A stretch of DNA of 64,000 bases from CAVUAT01 sp963739545 (GTDB taxonomy: Bacteria; Actinomycetota; Thermoleophilia; Solirubrobacterales; 70-9). Position numbers and translations under genes: made by a program. Shown in pieces: positions 51,904-59,877 of this stretch (positions within the stretch are counted from its first letter, which is position 1; each line of letters begins with the position of its first letter). The notes beneath the pieces were generated by a model, which had not been told where the DNA came from, did no database searches, and worked only from the letters and a program-made list of their open reading frames with translations. The DNA lies in contig CAVUAT010000011.1 in assembly GCA_963739545.1 (NCBI GenBank), forward strand, positions 248,001-312,000. The letters run 5' to 3'.

Positions 51904-52071
51904 CCGCGCGCCCGAGCCGCGGCCTGGCACGAGCGCCGGCGAAACGACGACGGCACGGTTCGTACCTGCAGATCGCCTCCGACCCGCGGGCTCTGCGCGC
52001 CTATCAGCGGCGGCGCTGCCCGCGGGTCGTCTCTATCGGCAACCGTGTCTTCGGGTCCCTAGCCGCTCGAC

Positions 52072-52233
52072 CTAGGCGCTGTCCCCGCCGGACATCGTCT
52101 CCCAGGTGCCGTTCTGGCACTCGGGGCAGGGGGGAAGGCTCTCGGTGGACTGCACCGTGAGCTCGTTGCCGCACTCGGTGCACCTGTAGGTGCCCGCCGA
52201 TACGTCGCTTCCGGAATTGACGGTCTCCGCCAT
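52072..52233 (-). CDS. Small zinc-ribbon protein (53 aa)
   Basis: ATG 52233 has AAAGGA 7 nt upstream. MAETVNSGSDVSAGTYRCTE, CGNELTVQSTESLPPCPECQ and NGTWETMSGGDSA: two CxxC pairs in the spacing of a rubredoxin-like zinc ribbon. It is soluble, and similar short ribbons are uncharacterised. The 282 bp between its start and the menD stop hold no other recognisable feature. Confidence 0.7.
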   Translation of the reverse strand: MAETVNSGSDVSAGTYRCTECGNELTVQSTESLPPCPECQNGTWETMSGGDSA

Positions 52234-52515
52234 GACTGATCCTTTCGTTGTTTGATTGGGTCCGCGGGCCCACCCGCATCGGCGGCCCCGGCACTGGGGG
52301 AGCGAGCTCTGGTGCCAGCGCCGGGTCAGCCCTGCTGAACCGTTCGTCTCGATCGCCGGCGCTGCCCTCAGGACATTCCCGACGGCCCGACGGTTTACAC
52401 CTCGCTCGTAACTCCGGCCCCCCGCGCCCTCTCGATCACGTTCGTAGCCAGCACGACGTTGCGCTCGGGCTGCCTCAAGGCGATGCCCGGGCGTGCTCTT
52501 CCCCGCGCCCGCAGA

Positions 52516-54279
52516 TCAGCCGGCTGCGAGCGCCCCGGCCGCGGCGGACGCGAGCCGGCGATGAAGCTCGACGTTCTCTTCGCGGCGCGTGCGGACGACC
52601 ACCATCCCGGCCCCACCGGCGAGAGCGCTGTCGAGTTCTCCGGGCGACTCCGGGACTACACATTCGATCCCGAACAGTCCCGCCGCGCGCTCGAGGTCCA
52701 GCCCCGAGGGCGTGCCGAGCAGCGCCTCGAATTCGACGCTGTCCAGCGCATCGGCCTGCGGCAGAAAGTGGAAGATGCCGCCGCCGCCGTTGTCGATCAC
52801 GAGCAACCGAAGGGAGGGCGCCCTGCTCGCCGCCGCGAGGCCGCCGAGATCGTGAGCGAGCGCGAGGTCACCGAGGACTGCCCAGGTCCGTGCCCCTCCG
52901 GCGGCGGCGCCCGCCGCGGTTGAGACCAGGCCGTCGATGCCGTTCGCCCCGCGGTTGGAGATGAAGCGCACGCGGGCGGGGCCGGGGGGCAGGTAGCCCT
53001 CAAGGTCTCGCACCGGCATGCTGGAGGCGGCGAGGACCTGGTCACCGTCGGCGAGGGCCGCGGCCAACACAGGCCAGACGCCGGGCTCGCTGAGCGACTC
53101 GAGCGCGGCGAGCTCGTCGCTGACGGTGGCTCGCACCGCGCGATCGGCCTCGGCCCACCTCGACGCCCAGGCGGCGTCCTCGTCGCGCGCCGGGGCCGAG
53201 CGGGCAGCCACGAGGCGCGCGGCGAGTTCGCTCGCGACCGTGGCCGGCTCCGCTCGCAGCAGCGTCTCGGCCGTGCGCGTCGGTTCCTTCCACATTGCTG
53301 TGGGGTCGATCACGATCTGTCGCAGGCCGCGTATCGCCCCGAGCCATTGACGAAGCGGCTTGCTCGTCGGGAGCTCGCCGACGCGCACGATCAGCTCGGG
53401 CTCGAGCGCCGGGGGCCTGCCGCGCGAGATCAGGTCGTACGCCGAGACGATCGCCGGGCCCGCGTGGGGTCCCCAGCGAAGCTGCGAGGTCGGCTCGGCG
53501 AGGACGGGATAGCCGGTGCTCTCGGCGAGCGCGGCAATCGGCTCGCCCAGGGAGAGGTCGGTTTGACGGCCGGCGACGATCAGGCCGCGGGGCGCCGCGG
53601 CGATGCGCTCGGCGAGCTCGTCGAGCAGGGGCGCCTCAGGCTGCATCGGCGCGCGGGCGACGGCGTTCAGCGGGCGCTCGCCTCGCCCCTCGAGGGCGAG
53701 CGGGTCCGAGGCGCTGACATCGCCCGGAACCGGTGTGGGCGCCAGCGGGTCGCGCCAGGGCAGGTTCAGGTGGACGGGGCCGGGGCGGGGATCCCCAGCC
53801 GCCGTAGCGTACGCGCGGCACGCGACCGAGCGGAAGTGCAGCAGGCCCGAGTCGTCGGCCTCATGAGTGCCCACTTCGCAGAACCAGCGCGGGGCGTCGC
53901 CGTAGAGCTTCAGCTGGTCGATCGTCTGCCCGGCGCCGATCCCGCGCAGCTCGGGAGGGCGGTCGGCGGTCAGCACGATCAGGGGAACTCCCGCCTCGTC
54001 GGCCTCGATCACGGCGGGGTGGAGGTTGCCCGCCGCGGACCCCGACGTGGAGAGCACCGCGGCCGGAACTCCGCTTGCGAGGGCGGCGCCGAGTGCGAAG
54101 AACCCGGCGCTGCGCTCGTCGAGGATCACATCGACCTCGATCGCGGGCTGGCGCCAGAGCGCGACCGCCAATGGCGTCGAGCGCGAGCCCGGCGAGACGA
54201 CCGCGCGGCGCACGCCGCACCGAGCCAGTTCCTCAACCATGGCCGAGGCGAGAGCGGTGTTGCGGTTGGTGGGGTCCAT
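52516..54279 (-). CDS. menD: 2-succinyl-5-enolpyruvyl-6-hydroxy-3-cyclohexene-1-carboxylate synthase
   Basis: 587 residues from ATG 54279 (MDPTNRNTALASAMVEELAR), the normal MenD start; GTG 54282 is one codon earlier. VVSPGSRSTPLAVALW, TSGSAAGNLHPAVIEAD, LTADRPPELRGIGAGQTIDQ, and C-terminal TPP-binding VISNRGANGIDGLVST-type segment (here RFISNRGANGIDGLVSTAAG), LVIDNGGGGIFHFLPQ. It joins isochorismate and 2-oxoglutarate with TPP. Divergent from a second Nfo-type gene, only 23 bp apart. Confidence 0.94.
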   Translation of the reverse strand: MDPTNRNTALASAMVEELARCGVRRAVVSPGSRSTPLAVALWRQPAIEVDVILDERSAGFFALGAALASGVPAAVLSTSGSAAGNLHPAVIEADEAGVPLIVLTADRPPELRGIGAGQTIDQLKLYGDAPRWFCEVGTHEADDSGLLHFRSVACRAYATAAGDPRPGPVHLNLPWRDPLAPTPVPGDVSASDPLALEGRGERPLNAVARAPMQPEAPLLDELAERIAAAPRGLIVAGRQTDLSLGEPIAALAESTGYPVLAEPTSQLRWGPHAGPAIVSAYDLISRGRPPALEPELIVRVGELPTSKPLRQWLGAIRGLRQIVIDPTAMWKEPTRTAETLLRAEPATVASELAARLVAARSAPARDEDAAWASRWAEADRAVRATVSDELAALESLSEPGVWPVLAAALADGDQVLAASSMPVRDLEGYLPPGPARVRFISNRGANGIDGLVSTAAGAAAGGARTWAVLGDLALAHDLGGLAAASRAPSLRLLVIDNGGGGIFHFLPQADALDSVEFEALLGTPSGLDLERAAGLFGIECVVPESPGELDSALAGGAGMVVVRTRREENVELHRRLASAAAGALAAG

Positions 54280-54302
54280 CACGTTGAGCTTATGCTCGGC
54301 GG

Positions 54303-55094
54303 GTGCTGGGGACCCCCCAACCCGTAGGCGCCCACCTGGAGGGCGATCGCCTCGTCCAGCAGGCGGTGACCCTGGGGGCCGAGTGCATCCAGATCTTCCT
54401 CTCCTCCCCGCAGAGCTGGAAGGCCCCGCCCCCGCACCCGGAGGCGAAGGGGCTGCGGGCATCCAAGCGCGACGTTTACGTGCACGCCCCGTACCTGATC
54501 AACGTCTGCTCGCCGCGCAGCAACGTCCGCTACGGGTCCCGCAAGATCCTCCAGCAGACCTGCGAGGCGGCCGCGACGGTCGGTGCGAAGGCACTGATCG
54601 TCCACCCCGGCCACGCGGAGGACGGAATCGTCGAAGGCGTGGGGAGGTGGGGGAGGACGCTCGAGATGCTCGAATCCGACGTCCCGGTCTACCTGGAGAA
54701 CACGGCTGGAGGAAAGAACGCCGTCGCCCGCCGCTTCGATGCCCTCGCGAAGCTCTGGGAGCAGGTCGAGAACGCAGACCCCGCTTGCGAGATCGGGTTT
54801 TGCTTCGACACCTGCCACGCCCACGCTGCGGGCGAGGAGCTCTCCGACGCCGTCGAGCGCGCGAGGAAGATCACGGGCAGGCTCGACCTCCTGCACGCCA
54901 ACGACTCGCGCGACCCGCCCGGGACGGGCGCCGACCGCCACGCGAACCTGGGCGCGGGGAAGATGGACCTCGACCTGCTGCGGCACATGATCGCCGCCGC
55001 CCGGTGCCCGATCGTCGTTGAGACGCCGCGGGACCCCGCGAAGCTGAAGGCGGACATCGCGTTCGTTCGCGAGGCGGTCGCCGGCGGGGGTTGA
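54303..55094 (+). CDS. Second Nfo-type (AP endonuclease family 2) protein
   Basis: 263 residues from GTG 54303. The metal-binding segments are present: RDVYVHAPYLINVCS, ALIVHPGHAED, VYLENTAGG, FCFDTCHAHAAG, LLHANDSRDPPGTGADRHAN and IVVETP. It therefore has all ligands of a three-zinc endonuclease IV but differs from the nfo at 17380-18231 over most of its length and is shorter at the N-terminus (QPVGAHLEG). It may cut abasic or other damaged DNA. Embedded among menaquinone genes with no evident pathway link. Confidence 0.9.
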   Translation: MLGTPQPVGAHLEGDRLVQQAVTLGAECIQIFLSSPQSWKAPPPHPEAKGLRASKRDVYVHAPYLINVCSPRSNVRYGSRKILQQTCEAAATVGAKALIVHPGHAEDGIVEGVGRWGRTLEMLESDVPVYLENTAGGKNAVARRFDALAKLWEQVENADPACEIGFCFDTCHAHAAGEELSDAVERARKITGRLDLLHANDSRDPPGTGADRHANLGAGKMDLDLLRHMIAAARCPIVVETPRDPAKLKADIAFVREAVAGGG

Positions 55095-55098
55095 CGGC

Positions 55099-56181
55099 TC
55101 AACCGAGCCTGCGGGCGTCGAGTCTCTCGGGGTCCACCTCGACGCCGAGCCCGGGAGCGTTCCCGACGCGGAGGGTGTCGCCGGAGGCCTCGACTCCTTC
55201 GCCCACGGTTTCTGAGAACAGGCGCCCGGTCGCGAGGCCGTGGGCGATGTCAGCGGTGATGCGGTGGGGGGGCAGCGCCTGGACGGTGTGCGCCGCCGCC
55301 GCGATCCCGACCGGGCCCTCGAGTGCGCTCGACATATACACGGGGATCTCGCCGGCGATCTCGAGCGCCTGGGCGATTCCGCCGACCTTCGCGAGCTTGA
55401 CGGTCGCCAGGGTGCATGCCTCGATCTCGACGGCGTGGCGTGCATCGCGCGCGGTGGCGACGCTCTCGTCGGCGGCGAGGGGAATCCGCGTCTGGGTCCG
55501 CAGGGCGGCGAGCTGTTCGAGGCCCGCGACGGGCTCCTCCGCCAGCTCGACCGTGTAGCGGCCGATCGCACGCAGCCGCTCGACAGCCTCGGCCGGGGTC
55601 CAGGCGCCGTTCGCGTCGATCCGGATGCGCACCTCGGAGCCGAGCACGCCGCGCACCGTGGCGATCTGCGCGACGTCGGACGCGAGGCCCATCTTGAGCT
55701 TGAAGGTGCGAAAGCCGTCCGCCGCCCAGCGCTCCGCGAGCCCCGCGAGCGTGGTCGGGTTCGCCGCGGGCAGCGTCGCGTTGCAGACGACCGGGGAGGC
55801 GGCGGCCGCCCCAAGCAGCTTCCAGACCGGGACCCCGGCGGCCTTGCCAGCGAGGTCGTGCAGGGCGATGTCGACGGCAGCGAGGGCCGGCGCGCTGGCG
55901 CCGCGGCTGCGGCAACGGGCGAGCGCCGACCAGATCCGGCTTGGGTCGAAGCCGCCATCCAGCAGGGCGTCGCTGCAGATGCCCTCCACCTCGCCCGCCA
56001 GCTCGGCGATGCCCGCCCCGCCACGCAGCGACAGCGCGGCCGTCTCGCCCCAGCCCTCGAGTCCCTCGCCCCGCGCGCGGACCATCAGCAGGTTCCGCTC
56101 GGTGAGCTGACCGCGCGCGGTCACGTAGGGCTCGCGGAAAGGCAGCGAGTAGGGGATCGCCTCGAGCGATGAGAGGCGCAT
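55099..56181 (-). CDS. menC: o-Succinylbenzoate synthase (enolase superfamily)
   Basis: 360 residues from ATG 56181. The enolase-superfamily barrel has the Lys pair TFKLKMG, metal ligands in RIDANGAWTPAEAVERL, ELAEEPVAGLEQL, PLAADESVATARDA, and the distal Lys in VKLAKVGGIAQALEIA. Dipeptide epimerases and muconate-lactonizing enzymes share these; the position next to menA-menB-menD supports MenC, which dehydrates SHCHC to o-succinylbenzoate. The stop is 4 bp from the convergent nfo-type gene. Confidence 0.88.
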   Translation of the reverse strand: MRLSSLEAIPYSLPFREPYVTARGQLTERNLLMVRARGEGLEGWGETAALSLRGGAGIAELAGEVEGICSDALLDGGFDPSRIWSALARCRSRGASAPALAAVDIALHDLAGKAAGVPVWKLLGAAAASPVVCNATLPAANPTTLAGLAERWAADGFRTFKLKMGLASDVAQIATVRGVLGSEVRIRIDANGAWTPAEAVERLRAIGRYTVELAEEPVAGLEQLAALRTQTRIPLAADESVATARDARHAVEIEACTLATVKLAKVGGIAQALEIAGEIPVYMSSALEGPVGIAAAAHTVQALPPHRITADIAHGLATGRLFSETVGEGVEASGDTLRVGNAPGLGVEVDPERLDARRLG

Positions 56182-56183
56182 GC

Positions 56184-57032
56184 TCAGAGGTCGCGCCGCG
56201 CGAACCCGCGCAGCGCCAGGCCGACCAGGGCGGCTGTGTAGATGACCGACCAGGCGAGCATCCCGGGGCCGACCGCCTCGGCGCCCCCGAACGGGCCGAG
56301 GTTGATCGCCACCTCGGTCAGGCCGCGCGTGTCGGCGGTGAGCTGGTCGAGACCGCCCTGGTAGAGCGCCTCGAACGGCAGGATCACGGCTGCGACGTCG
56401 GAGATCTGCTGCAGGTCGCCGCTGTCGAGGGCCTCGCCGATCTGGCTCAAGAGGCCGGCCGTGAGGCCCGCGCCGAAGATCATGAACACGGCGATTCCGT
56501 TGGCGCTGTTGGCGAGGTGCACCGAGCCGAGCACCGAGATGCAGGTGACGATCGCGACCGCCGCCATCAGGCCGAGGGCGGGGGTGATCAGGTTGTCGGG
56601 GGTCCAGTCGCCGGCCGCCCAGGTGATCGCGACGATCGCCGCGTAGACCAGTACGACGTAGCCGCATGCGACGGCGGCCGCAGCGGCGAGCCGGCCGAGC
56701 AGGTAGGTGTTGCGGCCGATCGGGCGTACGACCAGCGGCTGCAGCACTCCACGCTCGGCGTCGCCGCGAGCCGTCGACATGGTCATGAACACCGCGAGCA
56801 CGACGCCGAGGAAGAAGGTGACGAACATCCCGAGGCCGACCAGCGTCCCGCCGGTCAGCGCCGTCTCCTCGATCAGGTCGCCGCCGGCTAGGCCCTCGTC
56901 CTCGAGCTCGCCGAAGATCGAGAAGGTCCCCAGCCCATACAGCGCGATGAACGCCGTCGTCAGCAGGACGATGATCGTGAACACGCGGCGGCGAATCGCC
57001 TCGGCGATCGAGTATCGGGCGATCAGCGTCAC
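56184..57032 (-). CDS. ABC-2 type transporter permease
   Basis: 282 residues from GTG 57032. Six hydrophobic segments (FTIIVLLTTAFIALYGLG, VGLGMFVTFFLGVVLAVFMT, LAAAAAVACGYVVLVYAAIV, and others) with the cytoplasmic STARGDAERGVLQPLVVRPI typical of ABC-2 (Ccm/Nos-type) permeases. It starts inside the stop of the ATPase gene (4-bp overlap) and is followed after 2 bp by menC. Substrate unknown; usually drugs, lipids or polymers. Confidence 0.9.
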   Translation of the reverse strand: MTLIARYSIAEAIRRRVFTIIVLLTTAFIALYGLGTFSIFGELEDEGLAGGDLIEETALTGGTLVGLGMFVTFFLGVVLAVFMTMSTARGDAERGVLQPLVVRPIGRNTYLLGRLAAAAAVACGYVVLVYAAIVAITWAAGDWTPDNLITPALGLMAAVAIVTCISVLGSVHLANSANGIAVFMIFGAGLTAGLLSQIGEALDSGDLQQISDVAAVILPFEALYQGGLDQLTADTRGLTEVAINLGPFGGAEAVGPGMLAWSVIYTAALVGLALRGFARRDL

Positions 57033-57874
57033 TCGGCCTCGCTCTCGGCCACGGTCTCGATGTAGAAGTCCTCGAGCGTCGAGGTCTGGGGGCGAACCGC
57101 GTAGACGCTCTCGCCTTCGCCGACCAGCTTCGCGACGAGCTCCGGAACCTGCTCGCGCCCGACGCTCGGGAATGCCTTGGTGCCCGAGGCGGTCTCGACC
57201 TCGACGCCGGCGCCGCCGGTGAGCTCGCCGGGCGTCCCCTCGGCGGCCACCTCGCCCCCATAGAGGATCGCCACCCGGTCGCAGACCAGCTCGACCTCGC
57301 TCAGCAGGTGCGAGCTCAGCATCACGGCGACGCCGCGCTCGCGCAGGCCCGACAGCAATCCCCTGACCGCGCGGCGCCCCGTCGGGTCGAGCGCGCTCGT
57401 CGGCTCGTCGAGCATCAGCAGGCGCGGCGAGCCGATCAGGGCCTGCGCGATCCCGAGCCGCTGCTGCATCCCTTTCGACATCGTCGCCACCCGGCGCGCC
57501 CCCTCCTCGCCGAGGCCGACGTCATCGAGCAGCCGCTGGCGCTCGGACGCCCCGCCCTCGGACCCGGCCAGGTCCTGATGGAGGCGCAGGACCTCGTCGG
57601 CGCTGAGCCAATCCGGGAAGCGAAAGAGCTCCGCCAGGTAGCCGATCGCCTGGTTGGCCTCGCGGGTCCCGGGCGCGGCGCCCCAGACCTCGACGTGACC
57701 CGACGTGGGGTGGACGAGCCCGCACGCGATCTTGGTCAGAGTCGACTTGCCCGCGCCATTCGGCCCGAGCAGGCCGAGCAGCTCGCCCTCGGCGACCTCG
57801 AGGTCGACGCCCTTGAGGGCGTCGGTGCCCGCGTAGCGCTTGCCGAGCGACCGGACGCTCAGGGCGGCGGCCAT
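57029..57874 (-). CDS. ABC transporter ATP-binding protein
   Basis: 281 residues from ATG 57874. Walker A GLLGPNGAGKSTLTKI, signature MSKGMQQRLGIAQALIGSP, Walker B LLMLDEPTSALDP, H-loop VMLSSHLLSEVELVCDR. The C-terminal extension (TGGAGVEVETASG, DFYIETVAE) is like those of exporters paired with ABC-2 permeases. It forms a two-gene transport unit with the permease and lies directly after a MITE-like element. Confidence 0.95.
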   Translation of the reverse strand: MAAALSVRSLGKRYAGTDALKGVDLEVAEGELLGLLGPNGAGKSTLTKIACGLVHPTSGHVEVWGAAPGTREANQAIGYLAELFRFPDWLSADEVLRLHQDLAGSEGGASERQRLLDDVGLGEEGARRVATMSKGMQQRLGIAQALIGSPRLLMLDEPTSALDPTGRRAVRGLLSGLRERGVAVMLSSHLLSEVELVCDRVAILYGGEVAAEGTPGELTGGAGVEVETASGTKAFPSVGREQVPELVAKLVGEGESVYAVRPQTSTLEDFYIETVAESEAE

Positions 57875-57875
57875 C

Positions 57876-58040
57876 TAGTGCCCTGTCCACAAACGTCTGA
57901 CCGGAAATGACGGCCCCAGCTCACCGCCATGCTGCGCCCTCGGTCGCCCGAATAGCGCTGCTATTCGGGCTTCCTGCGTCCTCGCCTGGCGGCGCCTGGG
58001 CCTCGTCATTTCCTGGTCAACGTTTCCGGACACGGCACTA
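57876..58040. mobile_element. MITE-like palindromic element, copy 2
   Basis: 165 bp with long imperfect inverted ends: TAGTGCCCTGTCCACAAACG at the left and, on the other strand, TAGTGCCGTGTCCGGAAACG at the right; TGACCGGAAATGACG near the left end pairs with CGTCATTTCCTGGTCA near the right. The central hairpin is GCCCGAATAGC-GCT-GCTATTCGGGC (57946-57970). It lies between menA and the ABC ATPase gene, one base from the ATPase start, and its right end provides the menA stop codon. Confidence 0.65.
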
Positions 58041-58919
58041 GTGGGCGATCAGCAGGCCGACCGCGACGAGCACGCTGTAGGCGGCGAGCAGGGCGCCCGT
58101 CTTCGCGAGCGCTCCGTTCAGGGAGGGCCCGTCGGTGCGCGTTAGCACGGGCTTCGCAGCTCGCAACGCGAGGGGGATCGAGAGCACGCCGAGGACGACC
58201 CACCAGGGGCCGCCGGCGGCCAGCGCCGTCACGGGCAGAGCTACGTAGGCGAGCGCGACCAGCGCGACGTAGAAGCGCCGCGTGCGCTCGCGGCCGAAGC
58301 GAACAGCGAGAGTGTTCTTGCCCGCGCGGCGGTCGGTGTCGATGTCGCGAACGTTGTTGACGACGAGGATCGCCGTCGAGAGCAGGCCGACGCCGATCGA
58401 CAGGCCGACCGAGAGCACCGAGATGTCCTCGACCTGAACGTAATAGGAGCCGTTGACGGCGACGAGGCCGAAGAAGATGAAGACGAAGAGCTCGCCGAGC
58501 CCGGCGTAGCCGTAGGGGCGCGGCCCGCCCGTGTAGAGGACTCCGGCCAGGATCGAGACGGCGCCGACGAGCAGCATGATCGGCCCCGCGACCGCGGCGA
58601 GGTAGAAGCCGGCAGCCGTGGCCACCGCGAACGCGACCCACGTCGCAGTGAGGACGCGCCGCGGCGCCACCAGCCCCGCCGCCGTGACGCGCACCGGCCC
58701 GAGGCGGTCGACCGTGTCGGCGCCGCGCTTCGCATCGGAGTAGTCATTGACGAGGTTGGTCCCGATCTGCAGGAAGACGCTGCCGACGAGCGCCGCGATG
58801 AACGCCCCAAGCCTCGGCAGCTCGCCGAAGTGCTCGACCACGGCCGCCGTCCCCACCAGCACCGGCGCGATCGCCGCGGGAAGTGTCCGCGGCCGCGCTG
58901 CCATCAGCCAGATCCTCAC
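58038..58919 (-). CDS. menA: 1,4-dihydroxy-2-naphthoate polyprenyltransferase
   Basis: 293 residues from ATG 58919, an integral membrane prenyltransferase with eight or nine helices. The first Asp motif NLVNDYSDAKRGADTVD and the second NNVRDIDTDRRAGKNTLAVR bind prenyl diphosphate through magnesium; MAARPRTLPAAIAPVLVGTA is the usual MenA start. It attaches the polyprenyl tail. Its last codon and TAG stop lie at the end of the MITE-like element, so the C-terminus (VGLLIAH) may have been changed by the insertion. Confidence 0.93.
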   Translation of the reverse strand: MRIWLMAARPRTLPAAIAPVLVGTAAVVEHFGELPRLGAFIAALVGSVFLQIGTNLVNDYSDAKRGADTVDRLGPVRVTAAGLVAPRRVLTATWVAFAVATAAGFYLAAVAGPIMLLVGAVSILAGVLYTGGPRPYGYAGLGELFVFIFFGLVAVNGSYYVQVEDISVLSVGLSIGVGLLSTAILVVNNVRDIDTDRRAGKNTLAVRFGRERTRRFYVALVALAYVALPVTALAAGGPWWVVLGVLSIPLALRAAKPVLTRTDGPSLNGALAKTGALLAAYSVLVAVGLLIAH

Positions 58920-58956
58920 GGTCGGTGGCCCCGCAGGCGGAGCCGAGGAGCCACCA

Positions 58957-59838
58957 TCAGGGGCGTTTGGGGTACTTGCTGAAGTCGGGCGCGCGGCCTT
59001 CCTGGTAGGAGTTGCGGCCCTCCTGGCCCTCCTCGGTCATGTAGAAGAGCAGCGTCGCGTCGTGGGAGAGCTGCTGGAGGCCGGTGAGGCCGTCCTCCTC
59101 GGCGTTGAAGCTCGACTTCAGCAGGCGCAGGGCCATCGGCGAGAGGTATGACATCTCGCGGCACCAAGCGACCGTCTCGCGCTCCAGCTCGGCGAGAGGC
59201 AGCACCGCGTTCACGAGGCCCATCTCCAGCGCCTCGCCGGCGTCGTAGAGGCGGCTCAGGAACCAGAATTCCTTGGCCTTCTTGATACCGATGTTCCGGG
59301 CGAGCAGGCTGGCGCCGAAGCCGCCGTCGAAGCTGCCGACTCGCGGACCCGTCTGGCCGAACCGGGCGTTGTCGCCTGCGATCGTGATGTCGCAGACCAG
59401 GTGGAGGATGTGCCCGCCGCCGACGGCGTAGCCCGCGACCATCGCGACCACGGGCTTCGGGAGACGGCGGATCTGCACGTGCAGGTCTCCCACGTCCAGG
59501 CGCCCGACGCCCTGCTGGGCGACCTCGTCGTCGCCGATGTAGCCGTCGTCGCCGCGGATGCGCTGGTCGCCGCCCGAGCAGAAGGCTTCATCGCCGGCCC
59601 CGGTGAAGATGATGGACGAGACCTCGATGTCATCGCGAGCGCGTCCGAAGGCGTCGCGGAGCTCGCGCAGGGTCGGCGGGCGGAAGGCGTTTCGCACCTC
59701 GGGGCGGTTGATCGTGATCTTCGCGATGCCCTCGGCGCGCTCGTAGAGCACGTCCTCGTAGGCGCCGCTGTCGTCGCGCCACTCGATCGGGCCGTAGAGG
59801 GCCTCCTCGGGTGGTGCGTCCTTGTGTCGGATCGGCAT
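58957..59838 (-). CDS. menB: 1,4-dihydroxy-2-naphthoyl-CoA synthase
   Basis: 293 residues from ATG 59838 (ATG 59853 is also in frame). The crotonase fold has ITINRPEVRNAFRPPTLREL, GDEAFCSGGDQRIRGDDGYI (oxyanion hole and MenB-specific CSGGDQ), PVVAMVAGYAVGGGHILHLV, FGQTGPRVGSFDGGFGASLL and the C-terminal FYMTEEGQEGRNSYQEGRAP of MenB. It closes the naphthoate ring. It is divergent from menE with 39 bp between the starts. Confidence 0.96.
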   Translation of the reverse strand: MPIRHKDAPPEEALYGPIEWRDDSGAYEDVLYERAEGIAKITINRPEVRNAFRPPTLRELRDAFGRARDDIEVSSIIFTGAGDEAFCSGGDQRIRGDDGYIGDDEVAQQGVGRLDVGDLHVQIRRLPKPVVAMVAGYAVGGGHILHLVCDITIAGDNARFGQTGPRVGSFDGGFGASLLARNIGIKKAKEFWFLSRLYDAGEALEMGLVNAVLPLAELERETVAWCREMSYLSPMALRLLKSSFNAEEDGLTGLQQLSHDATLLFYMTEEGQEGRNSYQEGRAPDFSKYPKRP

Positions 59839-59877
59839 CGCGGCGGCGAGCATAGCCCGCCACAATGTCCGGAGCGG

